A stretch of DNA of 25,435 nt, from NCBI GenBank assembly GCA_029560815.1, contig JAKQKF010000013.1, positions 1 through 25,435 on the forward strand. The letters are read 5' to 3'. The position numbers and the translations under genes are program-made. The notes beneath the pieces are model-generated. The model worked only from the letters and a program-made list of their open reading frames with translations. It did not search any database and was not told where the DNA came from. This document shows, one piece after another, positions 7,994-14,642 of this stretch. The first letter of the stretch is position 1, and the number at the start of each line of letters is the position of its first letter. This DNA comes from a bacterium (GTDB lineage: Bacteria > KSB1 > UBA2214).

Positions 7994-8995
7994 ATGAATC
8001 TCTGCAGATTTATGCAAATCACCGGACTGCTGGCCGTCGCGGGCCTGACCATGGCCGCTCCGGTGCGGGCCGACATCGAACGTACCATCAATAAAAGCTA
8101 CCGCGTCTCTCCCGGCGGTTGGCTGCGCATCGATTCCGATCTGGGCACGATCCAGATCAACAGCGGCGCCGGAGACGAGGTGGAGATCACTGTCCTCGAA
8201 ATCATGGACACCTCCTCGGAGAAGGAGGCGGACCGCATCCTCAAAGATCTGCAACTCGATCTTGTTCAGGAGGGCAGCGAGGTCCGCGTCAACGCCCGCT
8301 ATGACCGCAGCAGTTTCCTTGGCTGGGGCAACCGGCGGCTGAAACTGCGCTTCACCGCCACTGTTCCCGCGCGTTTCAACGTCGATCTGCGCACCGCGGG
8401 CGGATCGATCACAGTCGGCGCGCTCGACGGCGAAGTGATCGCCAAGACAGCCGGCGGCAGTCTCAATTTCGGCAAAATCACCGGACCGCTCAAGGCCAAG
8501 ACCTCAGGCGGCAGCATCAAGGTGGAAGAGTGCCGGGGTGACGCCGACCTGGCCACCTCGGGCGGCAGCATCTCGGTCGGCAGCAGCGACGGCCATGTCG
8601 CGGCCCGCACCTCCGGCGGCTCCATCAAGGTCGGTTCCGCCGCCGGGATGGTTCAGCTCGCCACCTCGGGCGGTAGCATCTCTGTCGATGAAATCCGCGG
8701 GGCGATTGAAGCCGCCACCTCCGGTGGAGGGGTGTCAGCCGGGATCACCGGACAGCCGCAGGCACCCTGCCGGCTCTCCACTTCCGGCGGCAGCGTGCAA
8801 GTCCGCCTCTCCCCGGAGGTCAAGCTGGACATCAATGCCAGCACCAGCGGCGGACGTGTTCACACCGATTTCGACATCCTCGTCCGGGGTAATCTGACCG
8901 GCTCCTCGCTTCAGGGCAAGCTCAACGGAGGTGGACCCGAACTCTATCTGCGCACCTCCGGAGGCAACATCACCATCGCCAAAGGGGAAAAGTAG
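7994..8995 (+). CDS. Secreted DUF4097 beta-helix-like repeat protein
   Basis: This is a 333-residue exported protein of the DUF4097 (putative adhesin/LiaG-like) type, with no known enzymatic role. A signal peptide covers residues 1-26 (cleavage after PVRA). A beta-rich segment at 30-130 is followed by repeats carrying T-(A/S)-G-G. The repeat threonines fall at 134, 152, 170, 188, 206, 224 and 242, an exact 18-residue period, then more loosely at 263, 284 and 321. That is what a right-handed parallel beta-helix with one turn per 18 residues would give. The start follows AAGGGAGG at 7982-7989, closer to the SD consensus than anything near the upstream in-frame start at 7916. Related Bacillus proteins (YvlB, LiaG) belong to envelope-stress regulons. 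Confidence 0.85.
   Translation: MNLCRFMQITGLLAVAGLTMAAPVRADIERTINKSYRVSPGGWLRIDSDLGTIQINSGAGDEVEITVLEIMDTSSEKEADRILKDLQLDLVQEGSEVRVNARYDRSSFLGWGNRRLKLRFTATVPARFNVDLRTAGGSITVGALDGEVIAKTAGGSLNFGKITGPLKAKTSGGSIKVEECRGDADLATSGGSISVGSSDGHVAARTSGGSIKVGSAAGMVQLATSGGSISVDEIRGAIEAATSGGGVSAGITGQPQAPCRLSTSGGSVQVRLSPEVKLDINASTSGGRVHTDFDILVRGNLTGSSLQGKLNGGGPELYLRTSGGNITIAKGEK
8393..8770 (+). repeat. In-frame tandem repeat of 54 bases (18 residues), seven units
   Basis: Seven consecutive units begin with Thr-Ala/Ser-Gly-Gly at residues 134, 152, 170, 188, 206, 224 and 242 of the DUF4097 protein. The DNA keeps ACCTC(G/C)GGCGGC-like cores, but the rest of each unit has diverged, as expected for an old coding repeat. 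Confidence 0.85.
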
Positions 8996-9108
8996 CGCAA
9001 GGTGCGCAGCGGCCAGCGGCTTGAACCGGCAGCCCGGCCAGCAGGAGGCCATTTCCGAAAGCTGCAAGCACAGTCCTCTCCGGAACTCAATTACAATATA
9101 GTAATTCA

Positions 9109-9145
9109 CAGCGCGGCGCCGGTCAAAGGGCGCCGCGCTGCTTTT
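9109..9145 (+). terminator. Hairpin terminator after the DUF4097 gene
   Basis: CAGCGCGGCGCC (9109-9120) and GGCGCCGCGCTG (9129-9140) form a perfect 12-bp stem with an 8-base loop. It is followed by CTTTT. The short T-run lowers certainty slightly. Confidence 0.7.
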
Positions 9146-9210
9146 GTGGTGCCCGGGCGTGACGGTTGTCAAATTTTTGGACATTTCCCGCTCCCCGCTG
9201 CAACAATTCC

Positions 9211-9238
9211 TTGCGATTCTCCCGATTTGTACTATATT
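9211..9238 (+). promoter_or_regulatory. Sigma-70-like promoter for the lipoprotein/coiled-coil pair
   Basis: TTGCGA (9211-9216) and TATATT (9233-9238) are separated by 16 bases in an AT-rich dip. The predicted start near 9245 gives a leader of about 110 bases before the ATG at 9355. Confidence 0.55.
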
Positions 9239-9354
9239 ACATATAGATACAGCGACGGGGGTGACGAGCGACATACCCCTCCATCCGATCCGCCCTTCCC
9301 GCGCACGTCTCTCAGTCAAGCATTTTTCTCTCAAGATTCACAAATGGAGGTACA

Positions 9355-9816
9355 ATGAAAAAAGCGCTTATTCTCATCGCTCTGTTCGCCCTGGCGGGCT
9401 GCAGCAAGCAGGTGGTCCGGTTCGATCAATACTCGGTGGCCATGAACCTCACGGTCGACGCCGACAGCTCGGTCTACCTGGGTGATGGCGATAAATTTAA
9501 CGGCGTCCTCTTCATCGCGCCCATCCTCAGGGAGGAGAACCAGCCGGTCTCTGCGGTCAAACTCATCCAGAACTACGGCCGCTATTACCTCTGCGCCGAG
9601 GAGTTCAAAAACGTCTGGATGATCGAACCCGTTTCCGGCGGGACCGAGGGCAAATTCAAGGCCATCGATGTGACGCCGGAGGATGAAACCGATCAGCTCA
9701 GGAACATCAGCCTCTCCCGTTACGGCACAGAGGAGAAGGCCTGTGTCCGCTTCCGCTTCAATGGCAAGGAAATTTTCATCAATCAGAAAGGTGGTTTGAA
9801 TGAAGAGTGCAAATAG
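9355..9816 (+). CDS. Uncharacterised lipoprotein
   Basis: This 153-residue protein has a lipoprotein signal: MKKALILIALFALAGC with the lipobox LAGC, Cys16 being the lipidated residue. The mature part (about 137 residues) is beta-rich with no domain I recognise; it contains C80, C130 and C152. GGAGG at 9346-9350 supports the start. The gene overlaps the next one by 17 bases, so the two are almost certainly co-expressed and probably work together at the cell envelope. No function can be assigned. Confidence 0.82.
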   Translation: MKKALILIALFALAGCSKQVVRFDQYSVAMNLTVDADSSVYLGDGDKFNGVLFIAPILREENQPVSAVKLIQNYGRYYLCAEEFKNVWMIEPVSGGTEGKFKAIDVTPEDETDQLRNISLSRYGTEEKACVRFRFNGKEIFINQKGGLNEECK

Positions 9817-10912
9817 CTGGATAATGCTCCTCCTGCTCCTCCTCGCGCCGCTTCTTCAGGCGCAGGATGTCCAGGATCTCTATGAGCAGGCCAAGGAGGC
9901 GCTCAGACAAGCGGACTATCAGAGCTGTCTGGACAAGATCGCCGCTGCCAAGGCGGAGATCAGCCAGGACGCGATGCTGGATCCGAACGGCGTGTTTATG
10001 AAACGGCTGCTCCCGGAAGTGGAGAAAAACGGCCAGAACATGGCGGCCGTCATGCTGGCCCTGGAGGAGCTTTACGACTCTTCGCAGAGCAGCCTGACTT
10101 TCGCCGATCTCGGTCTGAACCAGGATGCCGTGACCCAGTATTATACCCAGGCCCGGGATGCCAGCGATGAACTGCAGCGCAAACGCGACGAAATCCTCGC
10201 CTCGCGTGACCTCGCCCCCGAGTACCGCACTGCCCTGCTCAGGGCCCCGGTGCTGACCCGCATCGAAAAACTCGCCTCCACCGGGATCATGGAGAAACTG
10301 ACCGGCAAGTTTTCGCAGATGGTTGGATTTCTGACTGACTCCCTCTCCGCCGTCGACAACCGCTTCAAAATGGCGGAAGCCCGTCTGGCCAAACTGCAGA
10401 AATCGGCCACAGCCTCCAAACAGGAGATTGAAAAGATCAAGGGCGAGATGGCCAAACTCAACACCGAGCGTCTCTCCTATATCAATACCATCTCGGAGAT
10501 GCTGGCCGGCGAGGCGAGCGCGGAGATGGAACCCATCCGTGTCGCCCTCTCCGAAAACCAGGTCGACGATGTCTTCCGCGGCGTGATCGAATCGGAAATC
10601 CGCCGGGTCAAGGGCATCGCCCTCATCGACTCAGCGGGCTACAAGGAGCTGCTCAAGGATTATGATCGGATCCGCAACTATAACCGGATCTTTGCCAAGA
10701 ACAATATTGCGCCGGACCAGGCGGCCCTGCTCGCCAGCTACGACGCCGCGATCAAAGCGGTCAAGGTGGAAGTGCCCAAGACCACAAACTGGACCTTGAT
10801 CTATATCATCATCGGGGTCCTCTTTCTGCTCCTCCTCTGGGCTCTCTACAAACTCTTCGGCGGCAGCAAAAAGTCAAGCCCGCCGCCCGAATATAAAACC
10901 TACCAGCCCTGA
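9800..10912 (+). CDS. Uncharacterised exported coiled-coil protein with C-terminal membrane anchor
   Basis: This 370-residue protein has a signal peptide (about 1-21, ending LLQAQ) and a largely helical body. A TPR-like stretch lies at 24-55 (LYEQAKEALRQADYQSCLDKI), and a coiled coil rich in Lys/Glu/Leu lies at about 186-228. A single hydrophobic anchor at 331-353 is followed by a short basic, proline-containing tail (KKSSPPPEYKTYQP). Most of the protein would therefore sit outside the cytoplasm with the tail inside, if the leader is cleaved. AAAGGTGG upstream of the ATG acts as ribosome binding site within the preceding gene. The family is not recognised. A strong terminator follows at 10945. 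Confidence 0.8.
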   Translation: MKSANSWIMLLLLLLAPLLQAQDVQDLYEQAKEALRQADYQSCLDKIAAAKAEISQDAMLDPNGVFMKRLLPEVEKNGQNMAAVMLALEELYDSSQSSLTFADLGLNQDAVTQYYTQARDASDELQRKRDEILASRDLAPEYRTALLRAPVLTRIEKLASTGIMEKLTGKFSQMVGFLTDSLSAVDNRFKMAEARLAKLQKSATASKQEIEKIKGEMAKLNTERLSYINTISEMLAGEASAEMEPIRVALSENQVDDVFRGVIESEIRRVKGIALIDSAGYKELLKDYDRIRNYNRIFAKNNIAPDQAALLASYDAAIKAVKVEVPKTTNWTLIYIIIGVLFLLLLWALYKLFGGSKKSSPPPEYKTYQP

Positions 10913-10944
10913 TCATACCGGCGGGTACGCCCGCCTGCATCACC

Positions 10945-10985
10945 AAAAAAGCTGCAGTCCGCGTAACGCGGGCCGCAGCTTTTTT
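10945..10985 (+). terminator. Bidirectional-type intrinsic terminator after the coiled-coil gene
   Basis: AAAAAAGCTGC (10945-10955) pairs with GCAGCTTTTTT (10975-10985). An inner CCGCG/CGCGG stem closes a TAA loop. T-runs on both strands allow termination either way. A small GGCGGG-TACG-CCCGCC hairpin (10920-10935) lies just ahead. Confidence 0.85.
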
Positions 10986-11008
10986 ATATCCGGACTTTTT
11001 TAAAAAGC

Positions 11009-11035
11009 CTGCAGCCCGCTGCCTGCGGGTTGCAG
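11009..11035. repeat. Second hairpin, related in sequence to the preceding terminator
   Basis: CTGCAGCCCGC (11009-11019) pairs with GCGGGTTGCAG (11025-11035), with one G-T pair and a 5-base loop. No T-run follows on the plus strand. It resembles the stem at 10951-10979 (CTGCAGTCCGCG and CGCGGGCCGCAG). Confidence 0.5.
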
Positions 11036-11124
11036 TGCTTGGCGCGCGTCAAGTGGCCAATCTGCCCTGCCGGGCTATTCTACCCGGATGTGCTGGAGTC
11101 GTGCATCAGCAGGCAAGTAAATCC

Positions 11125-11153
11125 TTGATTATTTCATAAATTATTCCTATTTT
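11125..11153 (+). promoter_or_regulatory. Sigma-70-like promoter for the zinc-ribbon protein
   Basis: TTGATT (11125-11130) and TATTTT (11148-11153) are separated by 17 bases in an AT-rich island. The start would be near 11160, about 30 bases before the ATG at 11190. Confidence 0.6.
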
Positions 11154-11189
11154 ATGCCGAAAATCAGGGAGTATATTTAAGGAAAAGCC

Positions 11190-11624
11190 ATGCTCAGCAA
11201 AAAAAAGATGGAGATCGGCATAGAGGTCGAGGCGCTGTGCAATAAATGCAAAGCCGCCACGGTCCACGTTGTGGTCGCGATCAAAAGCCAGGACATGGTC
11301 CGTGTGATGTGCAAAGCCTGTTCGAGTCTGCATCGCTTCAAGGCGCCGGAATCCAAAGGTGTCAAGAAGAGTGCCAAACTGCAGAAAGTCCAGAAACCCA
11401 AACTGACACCGGAGGCGAGAGAGAGCAGAAAGTGGAACAAGCTCCTTCTGGCCGCCGATCCGGAAAAAGCGGTGATCTACTCGATGTCCAGCGGCTATGC
11501 CGAAAATGATATCATCCAGCACGATAAATTCGGCCTCGGTGTGGTGGTGAAAATTATCGATCTCAGCAAAATATCGGTGGTCTTTGAGACTGGGGTTAAA
11601 AACATGGTCCAGAACCTCAAATAG
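11190..11624 (+). CDS. Small zinc-ribbon protein with UvrD/CarD-like C-terminal domain
   Basis: This is a 144-residue soluble protein in three parts. Residues 12-46 form a likely zinc ribbon: C17-x-x-C20 and C41-x-x-C44. Residues 50-85 are a Lys-rich linker. Residues 107-144 (DIIQHDKFGLGVVVKI, then VVFETGVKNMVQNLK) match the pattern H-x-x-F/W-G-x-G-x-V ... F-x-x-G-x-K-x-L. That pattern is seen in the Tudor-like C-terminal tail of UvrD/PcrA helicases and, more loosely, in CarD/TRCF RNA-polymerase-interacting domains. This suggests a nucleic-acid- or RNA-polymerase-associated role, by inference only. AAGGA at 11179-11183 supports the start. It is a monocistronic gene with its own promoter and terminator. 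Confidence 0.8.
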   Translation: MLSKKKMEIGIEVEALCNKCKAATVHVVVAIKSQDMVRVMCKACSSLHRFKAPESKGVKKSAKLQKVQKPKLTPEARESRKWNKLLLAADPEKAVIYSMSSGYAENDIIQHDKFGLGVVVKIIDLSKISVVFETGVKNMVQNLK

Positions 11625-11641
11625 CCGCCCTCCTTAAAGCA

Positions 11642-11685
11642 GGCATAAAAAAAGGTGCGATTCACATCGCACCTTTTTTTATGCC
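11642..11685. terminator. Bidirectional terminator between convergent genes
   Basis: This is a perfect 20-bp inverted repeat with a 4-base TCAC loop. The core GGTGCGAT/ATCGCACC is flanked by A7/T7 runs and GGCAT/ATGCC. It ends the plus-strand zinc-ribbon gene (stop 11624) and the minus-strand acyl-CoA synthetase (stop 11692) together. Confidence 0.93.
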
Positions 11686-11691
11686 TTGACC

Positions 11692-13365
11692 TCAGTTTGT
11701 ATAGAGGTAGCGTTTTATCTTCTTGGTCGCAGTCTTTTCGAACTCTTCGGCCTGCTCGATGATGCGGTGAATGCGCGCATAGGCCGCCACTCTGGCGTTG
11801 ACCTCCAGGCGTATCGACTCCAGTTTTTGCGTCACCAGCCGGGCCGCTTCCGAGCCGTCCAGCCGGGAGAGATGATAAGCCTCCTCCATGGCATCCATAT
11901 CGAGGTAGACCCTGGCAGTGATGCGCCCGGCCTGCTCGAAGACCAGGGATTCGAGCACAAAAGAATTCTCGGAGAGATGAAATTCAAGTTCTTCGGGATA
12001 GATGTTTTCGCCGCTCGGTCCGACGATGATATTCTTCGACCGCCCCTTGATGAAGAGATACCCGTCATTGTCGATCAGCCCCAGGTCGCCGGTGATGAAC
12101 CAGCCGTCAGAGGTGAAGGCTTTCTGGGTCGCCTCTTCGTTGTGAAAATAGCCTTTCATGACGTTGGGGCCGCGCGCGAGGATCTCACCGATGCCGGTAT
12201 GCGGATCAGGGTCGAGGATGCGGAGCATGACCCCCGGAATCGGCTTGCCGGCGGACTGCTGTTTGACCTTGCCGACGGGATTGACGGTCAGCAGGGGTGC
12301 ACATTCGGTCAGGCCATAGCCGGTGGTATAGGGAAACCCCCCTTCGCTCATAAAAGCCTCGACATCCGGCGGTGTCGCGGCCCCGCCGAAGATCATCAAA
12401 CGCAGGCGGGTGCCGAAAGCCTGCACCAGCCTCCTGCCGGCGATGCGATTGACCACCTTCTGCATGGGCCCGATGCGGTAAAGGGTCTTCGAGATCGGCT
12501 TGGCATTGATCTCGCCGAGCACCTTCTTTTTATAGATTTTGTCCATGATGAGGGGCACCGAGAGAATGATGGTCGGCTGCACCGCCTTGATGGCCGGCAG
12601 CAGAGTCTGCGCTGTGGGCAAACCCTTGATGAAATAGACCATGGAACCCATCAGAAAGGGGGCGAGAAAGCCCATACTGCATTCATAGGCGTGCGACAGG
12701 GGCAGAATGGCCAGAAAGCAGTCGCTGCTGCTGATCGATACAGCCTGGATGCCGGCCTGGACGTTGGCGACGATATTTTTGTGAGTGAGCATCACCCCTT
12801 TGGAGTGGCCCATGGTGCCGGAGGTGTAGAGAATTTCGGCGAGATCCTCCTCTTCGGGCTCCGGGCGGGGCTTGATTTTTTTCCGCTTTTTGACGGGCTC
12901 ACCACCGGCGAGAAGTGTGGAAAATTTGACTGTTTTTTTCTCCTCCAGGGGGAGCTCCTGGTCGTCGAGGGAGGCGATAAAAACCAGGTCGCGCATGTTC
13001 AGCTCCGCCACTTTGTGGACCAGCTTGCCGGAGACGAAGAGCCCTTTTGCACCAGAGTTGCGGATGATGTGGTGGATCTCGGATTTGTGAAAGTCGGTAA
13101 GAATGGGCACTGCCACCGCCCCCATGGTGGTGACCGTCAGATAGGCGATGCACCAGGCGGGAGAATTTTCGCCGAGCAGGGCGATCCGGTCGCCCGGCTC
13201 GATACCGCGCTGACGCAGGCTCATGACGAGCTGATAAACTTGCTGCTCGATCTGCCGGTAGGTGACAGGTTCTTCATCGACGAAAGAAAAGGCGACGCGG
13301 TGGGAGAATTCCGACACACCAGAGCGGAAAAGTTCACTGAGTGTCCGTTTCTGCAGCGCGACCAT
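11692..13365 (-). CDS. AMP-dependent (long-chain fatty acid) acyl-CoA synthetase
   Basis: This 557-residue enzyme activates a carboxylic acid, probably a long-chain fatty acid, with ATP and CoA. The adenylate-forming motifs are all present: YTSGTMGHSKG (180-190, phosphate loop), GYGLTE (349-354), GWFITGDLG (421-429), the hinge region starting KGRSKNIIVGPSG (440-452), and the C-terminal catalytic lysine K549 in TATKKIKR. The phosphate loop differs from the usual YTSGTTGxPKG at two places (T to M, P to S). AGGAG precedes the ATG at 13365. It has its own promoter with an inverted repeat and shares the terminator at 11642. Specificity for chain length cannot be read from the sequence. Confidence 0.93.
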   Translation of the reverse strand: MVALQKRTLSELFRSGVSEFSHRVAFSFVDEEPVTYRQIEQQVYQLVMSLRQRGIEPGDRIALLGENSPAWCIAYLTVTTMGAVAVPILTDFHKSEIHHIIRNSGAKGLFVSGKLVHKVAELNMRDLVFIASLDDQELPLEEKKTVKFSTLLAGGEPVKKRKKIKPRPEPEEEDLAEILYTSGTMGHSKGVMLTHKNIVANVQAGIQAVSISSSDCFLAILPLSHAYECSMGFLAPFLMGSMVYFIKGLPTAQTLLPAIKAVQPTIILSVPLIMDKIYKKKVLGEINAKPISKTLYRIGPMQKVVNRIAGRRLVQAFGTRLRLMIFGGAATPPDVEAFMSEGGFPYTTGYGLTECAPLLTVNPVGKVKQQSAGKPIPGVMLRILDPDPHTGIGEILARGPNVMKGYFHNEEATQKAFTSDGWFITGDLGLIDNDGYLFIKGRSKNIIVGPSGENIYPEELEFHLSENSFVLESLVFEQAGRITARVYLDMDAMEEAYHLSRLDGSEAARLVTQKLESIRLEVNARVAAYARIHRIIEQAEEFEKTATKKIKRYLYTN

Positions 13366-13440
13366 AAGAGGACTCCTGGTGTTTTACACTTTCCCCCGGC
13401 ATTCATGAGAGGTGATACGTTACAGGATGAAGAGGAATGA

Positions 13441-13469
13441 AAAATAGCAAATTTTCCGCATCCGGTCAA
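13441..13469 (-). promoter_or_regulatory. Sigma-70-like promoter for the acyl-CoA synthetase
   Basis: On the minus strand, TTGACC (13464-13469) and TATTTT (13441-13446) are separated by 17 bases. The -35 box is nearly consensus. It gives a leader of about 70 bases. Confidence 0.68.
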
Positions 13470-13484
13470 GATTTTCCTGACCGG
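13462..13484. promoter_or_regulatory. Inverted repeat over the -35 box: candidate operator
   Basis: CCGGTCA (13462-13468), a 9-base spacer and TGACCGG (13478-13484) form a perfect palindromic pair. One arm lies over the -35 element of the acyl-CoA synthetase promoter. The geometry suits a dimeric repressor, such as a TetR- or GntR-type fatty-acid regulator. It lacks a T-run, so it is not simply a terminator. Confidence 0.45.
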
Positions 13485-13489
13485 CGCAT

Positions 13490-13528
13490 AAAAAAATGAC
13501 CGCCCTCCACGCGGGCGGGCGGTCATTT
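13490..13528 (-). terminator. Terminator of the ffh-rplS operon
   Basis: AAATGACCGCCC (13494-13505) and GGGCGGTCATTT (13517-13528) are perfect 12-bp arms. On the minus strand the stem is followed by a run of T's (complement of 13490-13496). It lies just downstream of the rplS stop. Confidence 0.88.
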
Positions 13529-13551
13529 AAAGCCGGGTTGTGACGAAGCGG

Positions 13552-13899
13552 CTACTGGCTGCGTTTTTCGGTGATGCGGGCAGCCTTGCCGCGCAGACTG
13601 CGCAGATAATAGAGCTTGGCGCGGCGCACTTTGCCTTGCCGGATATTCTCGATCTTGGCGATGTTAGGCGAGTGGAGGGGAAAAATGCGCTCCACACCGA
13701 TTCCTTCCGATATCTTGCGGACCGTGAAGGTGGCATTGATCCCGGCCCCCTTGCGGTTGATGACCACACCCTGAAAAACCTGGATGCGCTCCTTGTCGCC
13801 TTCGATGACTTTCACATGCACATTGACCGTGTCACCCGGATGGAACGCGGGAATGTCGGTCTTCATCTGAGCTGCGGCTACGAGATCTAATTTGTTCAT
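13552..13899 (-). CDS. rplS: Ribosomal protein L19
   Basis: This 115-residue protein is full-length L19 of the large ribosomal subunit, which sits at the interface with the small subunit. Recognisable blocks are [13 protein letters not shown] (19-31), [13 protein letters not shown] (39-51), [13 protein letters not shown] (68-80) and the C-terminal [18 protein letters not shown]. It is the last gene of the operon, 33 bases after trmD. A strong AGGAGG site (13908-13913) lies 8 bases before the ATG. A short stem overlaps part of that site. Confidence 0.97.
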   Translation of the reverse strand: MNKLDLVAAAQMKTDIPAFHPGDTVNVHVKVIEGDKERIQVFQGVVINRKGAGINATFTVRKISEGIGVERIFPLHSPNIAKIENIRQGKVRRAKLYYLRSLRGKAARITEKRSQ

Positions 13900-13910
13900 G
13901 ATGATATCCT

Positions 13911-13923
13911 CCTCGATGCGAGG
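13911..13923 (-). promoter_or_regulatory. Small hairpin overlapping the rplS ribosome binding site
   Basis: On the minus strand, CCTCG-CAT-CGAGG forms a 5-bp stem whose 3' arm covers the first half of the AGGAGG site of rplS (13908-13913). It could modestly limit rplS translation, but the stem is short. Confidence 0.3.
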
Positions 13924-13932
13924 GTTTATGTT

Positions 13933-14631
13933 TCAATCCTGCTGATTATATTTTTCATAGAGATCGGGACGAAGTTTCCTGGTCCGTTCCAGGCTCTGCT
14001 GCAGGCGCCACTCCGCTATCCCGGCATGGTTCCCGGAGAGCAGCACCGGCGGCACCTCCATGCCGCGGAAATTCTGCGGCCTTGTATAGTGCGGATGGTC
14101 GAGCAGTCCCGACTGGAACGAATCGGTCTCCGCAGAGTCAATATCGCTGATTGCGCCGGGCAGCAGCCTGACCACGGCATCGATAATCACCATCGCGGCG
14201 ATCTCTCCGCCGGTGAGGATGTACTCTCCGATCGAGATCTCCTCGGTGACCCACTTCTGGATGACGCGTTCGTCGATGCCCTTGTAGTGACCACAGAGCA
14301 GAACCATCTTTTCACGCAGCGAAAAGATCATCGCCTGCTTCTGTTCGAAGAGCCGGCCGGAAGCCGACATCAGGGTCACCGGCACGCCCTCCAGCTCATA
14401 TTTCTCATATAGATCTTCAAGGCAGCGAAAAAGCGGCTCAGGCTTGAGGATCATGCCCGGCCCGCCGCCAAAACCATAATCGTCGATCTGCTGATGCTTG
14501 TCCGTCGCAAACGGCCGGATCTCATGGAGATGGATGGTGACCAGCTCTTTGGCCTGCGCGCGTTTGAGGATGCTGTCACCCAGGGCGCTCTCGAGTAATC
14601 CGGGGAAAGCGGCTACAACATGTATTTCCAC
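13933..14631 (-). CDS. trmD: tRNA (guanine-37-N1) methyltransferase
   Basis: This 232-residue SPOUT-class enzyme uses SAM to methylate G37 of tRNAs, which prevents frameshifting. Conserved blocks are AAFPGLLE (7-14), DDYGFGGGPGM (50-60), CGHYKGIDER (113-122), IGEYILTGGE (134-143), TDSFQSGLLDHPHYTRP (169-185) and PPVLLSGNHAGI (194-205). The proposed general base Asp of the TDSF block is present (170). The glutamate of the E. coli GRYEG block is replaced by lysine (K117), a form I recall from Bacteroidota-type enzymes. It starts with GTG at 14631, supported by the alignment of the N-terminus and by GGAG a few bases upstream. It begins 11 bases after the rimM stop. Confidence 0.96.
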   Translation of the reverse strand: MEIHVVAAFPGLLESALGDSILKRAQAKELVTIHLHEIRPFATDKHQQIDDYGFGGGPGMILKPEPLFRCLEDLYEKYELEGVPVTLMSASGRLFEQKQAMIFSLREKMVLLCGHYKGIDERVIQKWVTEEISIGEYILTGGEIAAMVIIDAVVRLLPGAISDIDSAETDSFQSGLLDHPHYTRPQNFRGMEVPPVLLSGNHAGIAEWRLQQSLERTRKLRPDLYEKYNQQD

Positions 14632-14642
14632 CCGTTACTCCG

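Larger units (their letters stand above)
8996..9354 (+). other. 359-base intergenic region: terminator, promoter and leader
   Basis: No gene is seen here. In order it holds a small inverted repeat AATTAC-N6-GTAATT (9089-9106), a hairpin terminator (9109-9145), a promoter (9211-9238) and a leader of about 110 bases ending in the GGAGG (9346-9350) of the lipoprotein gene. The first 90 bases show nothing recognisable. Confidence 0.6.

Noticed and set aside
8393..8770. Regular 54-base repeats considered as a CRISPR-like array
   Set aside because: The repeats are in frame, contiguous without unique spacers, and encode the DUF4097 beta-helix turns.
11686..13440. Long plus-strand open frame of 584 codons
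   Set aside because: It lies opposite the acyl-CoA synthetase, whose frame has all adenylation motifs. The opposing translation has no recognisable domain and reflects GC-rich codon bias.
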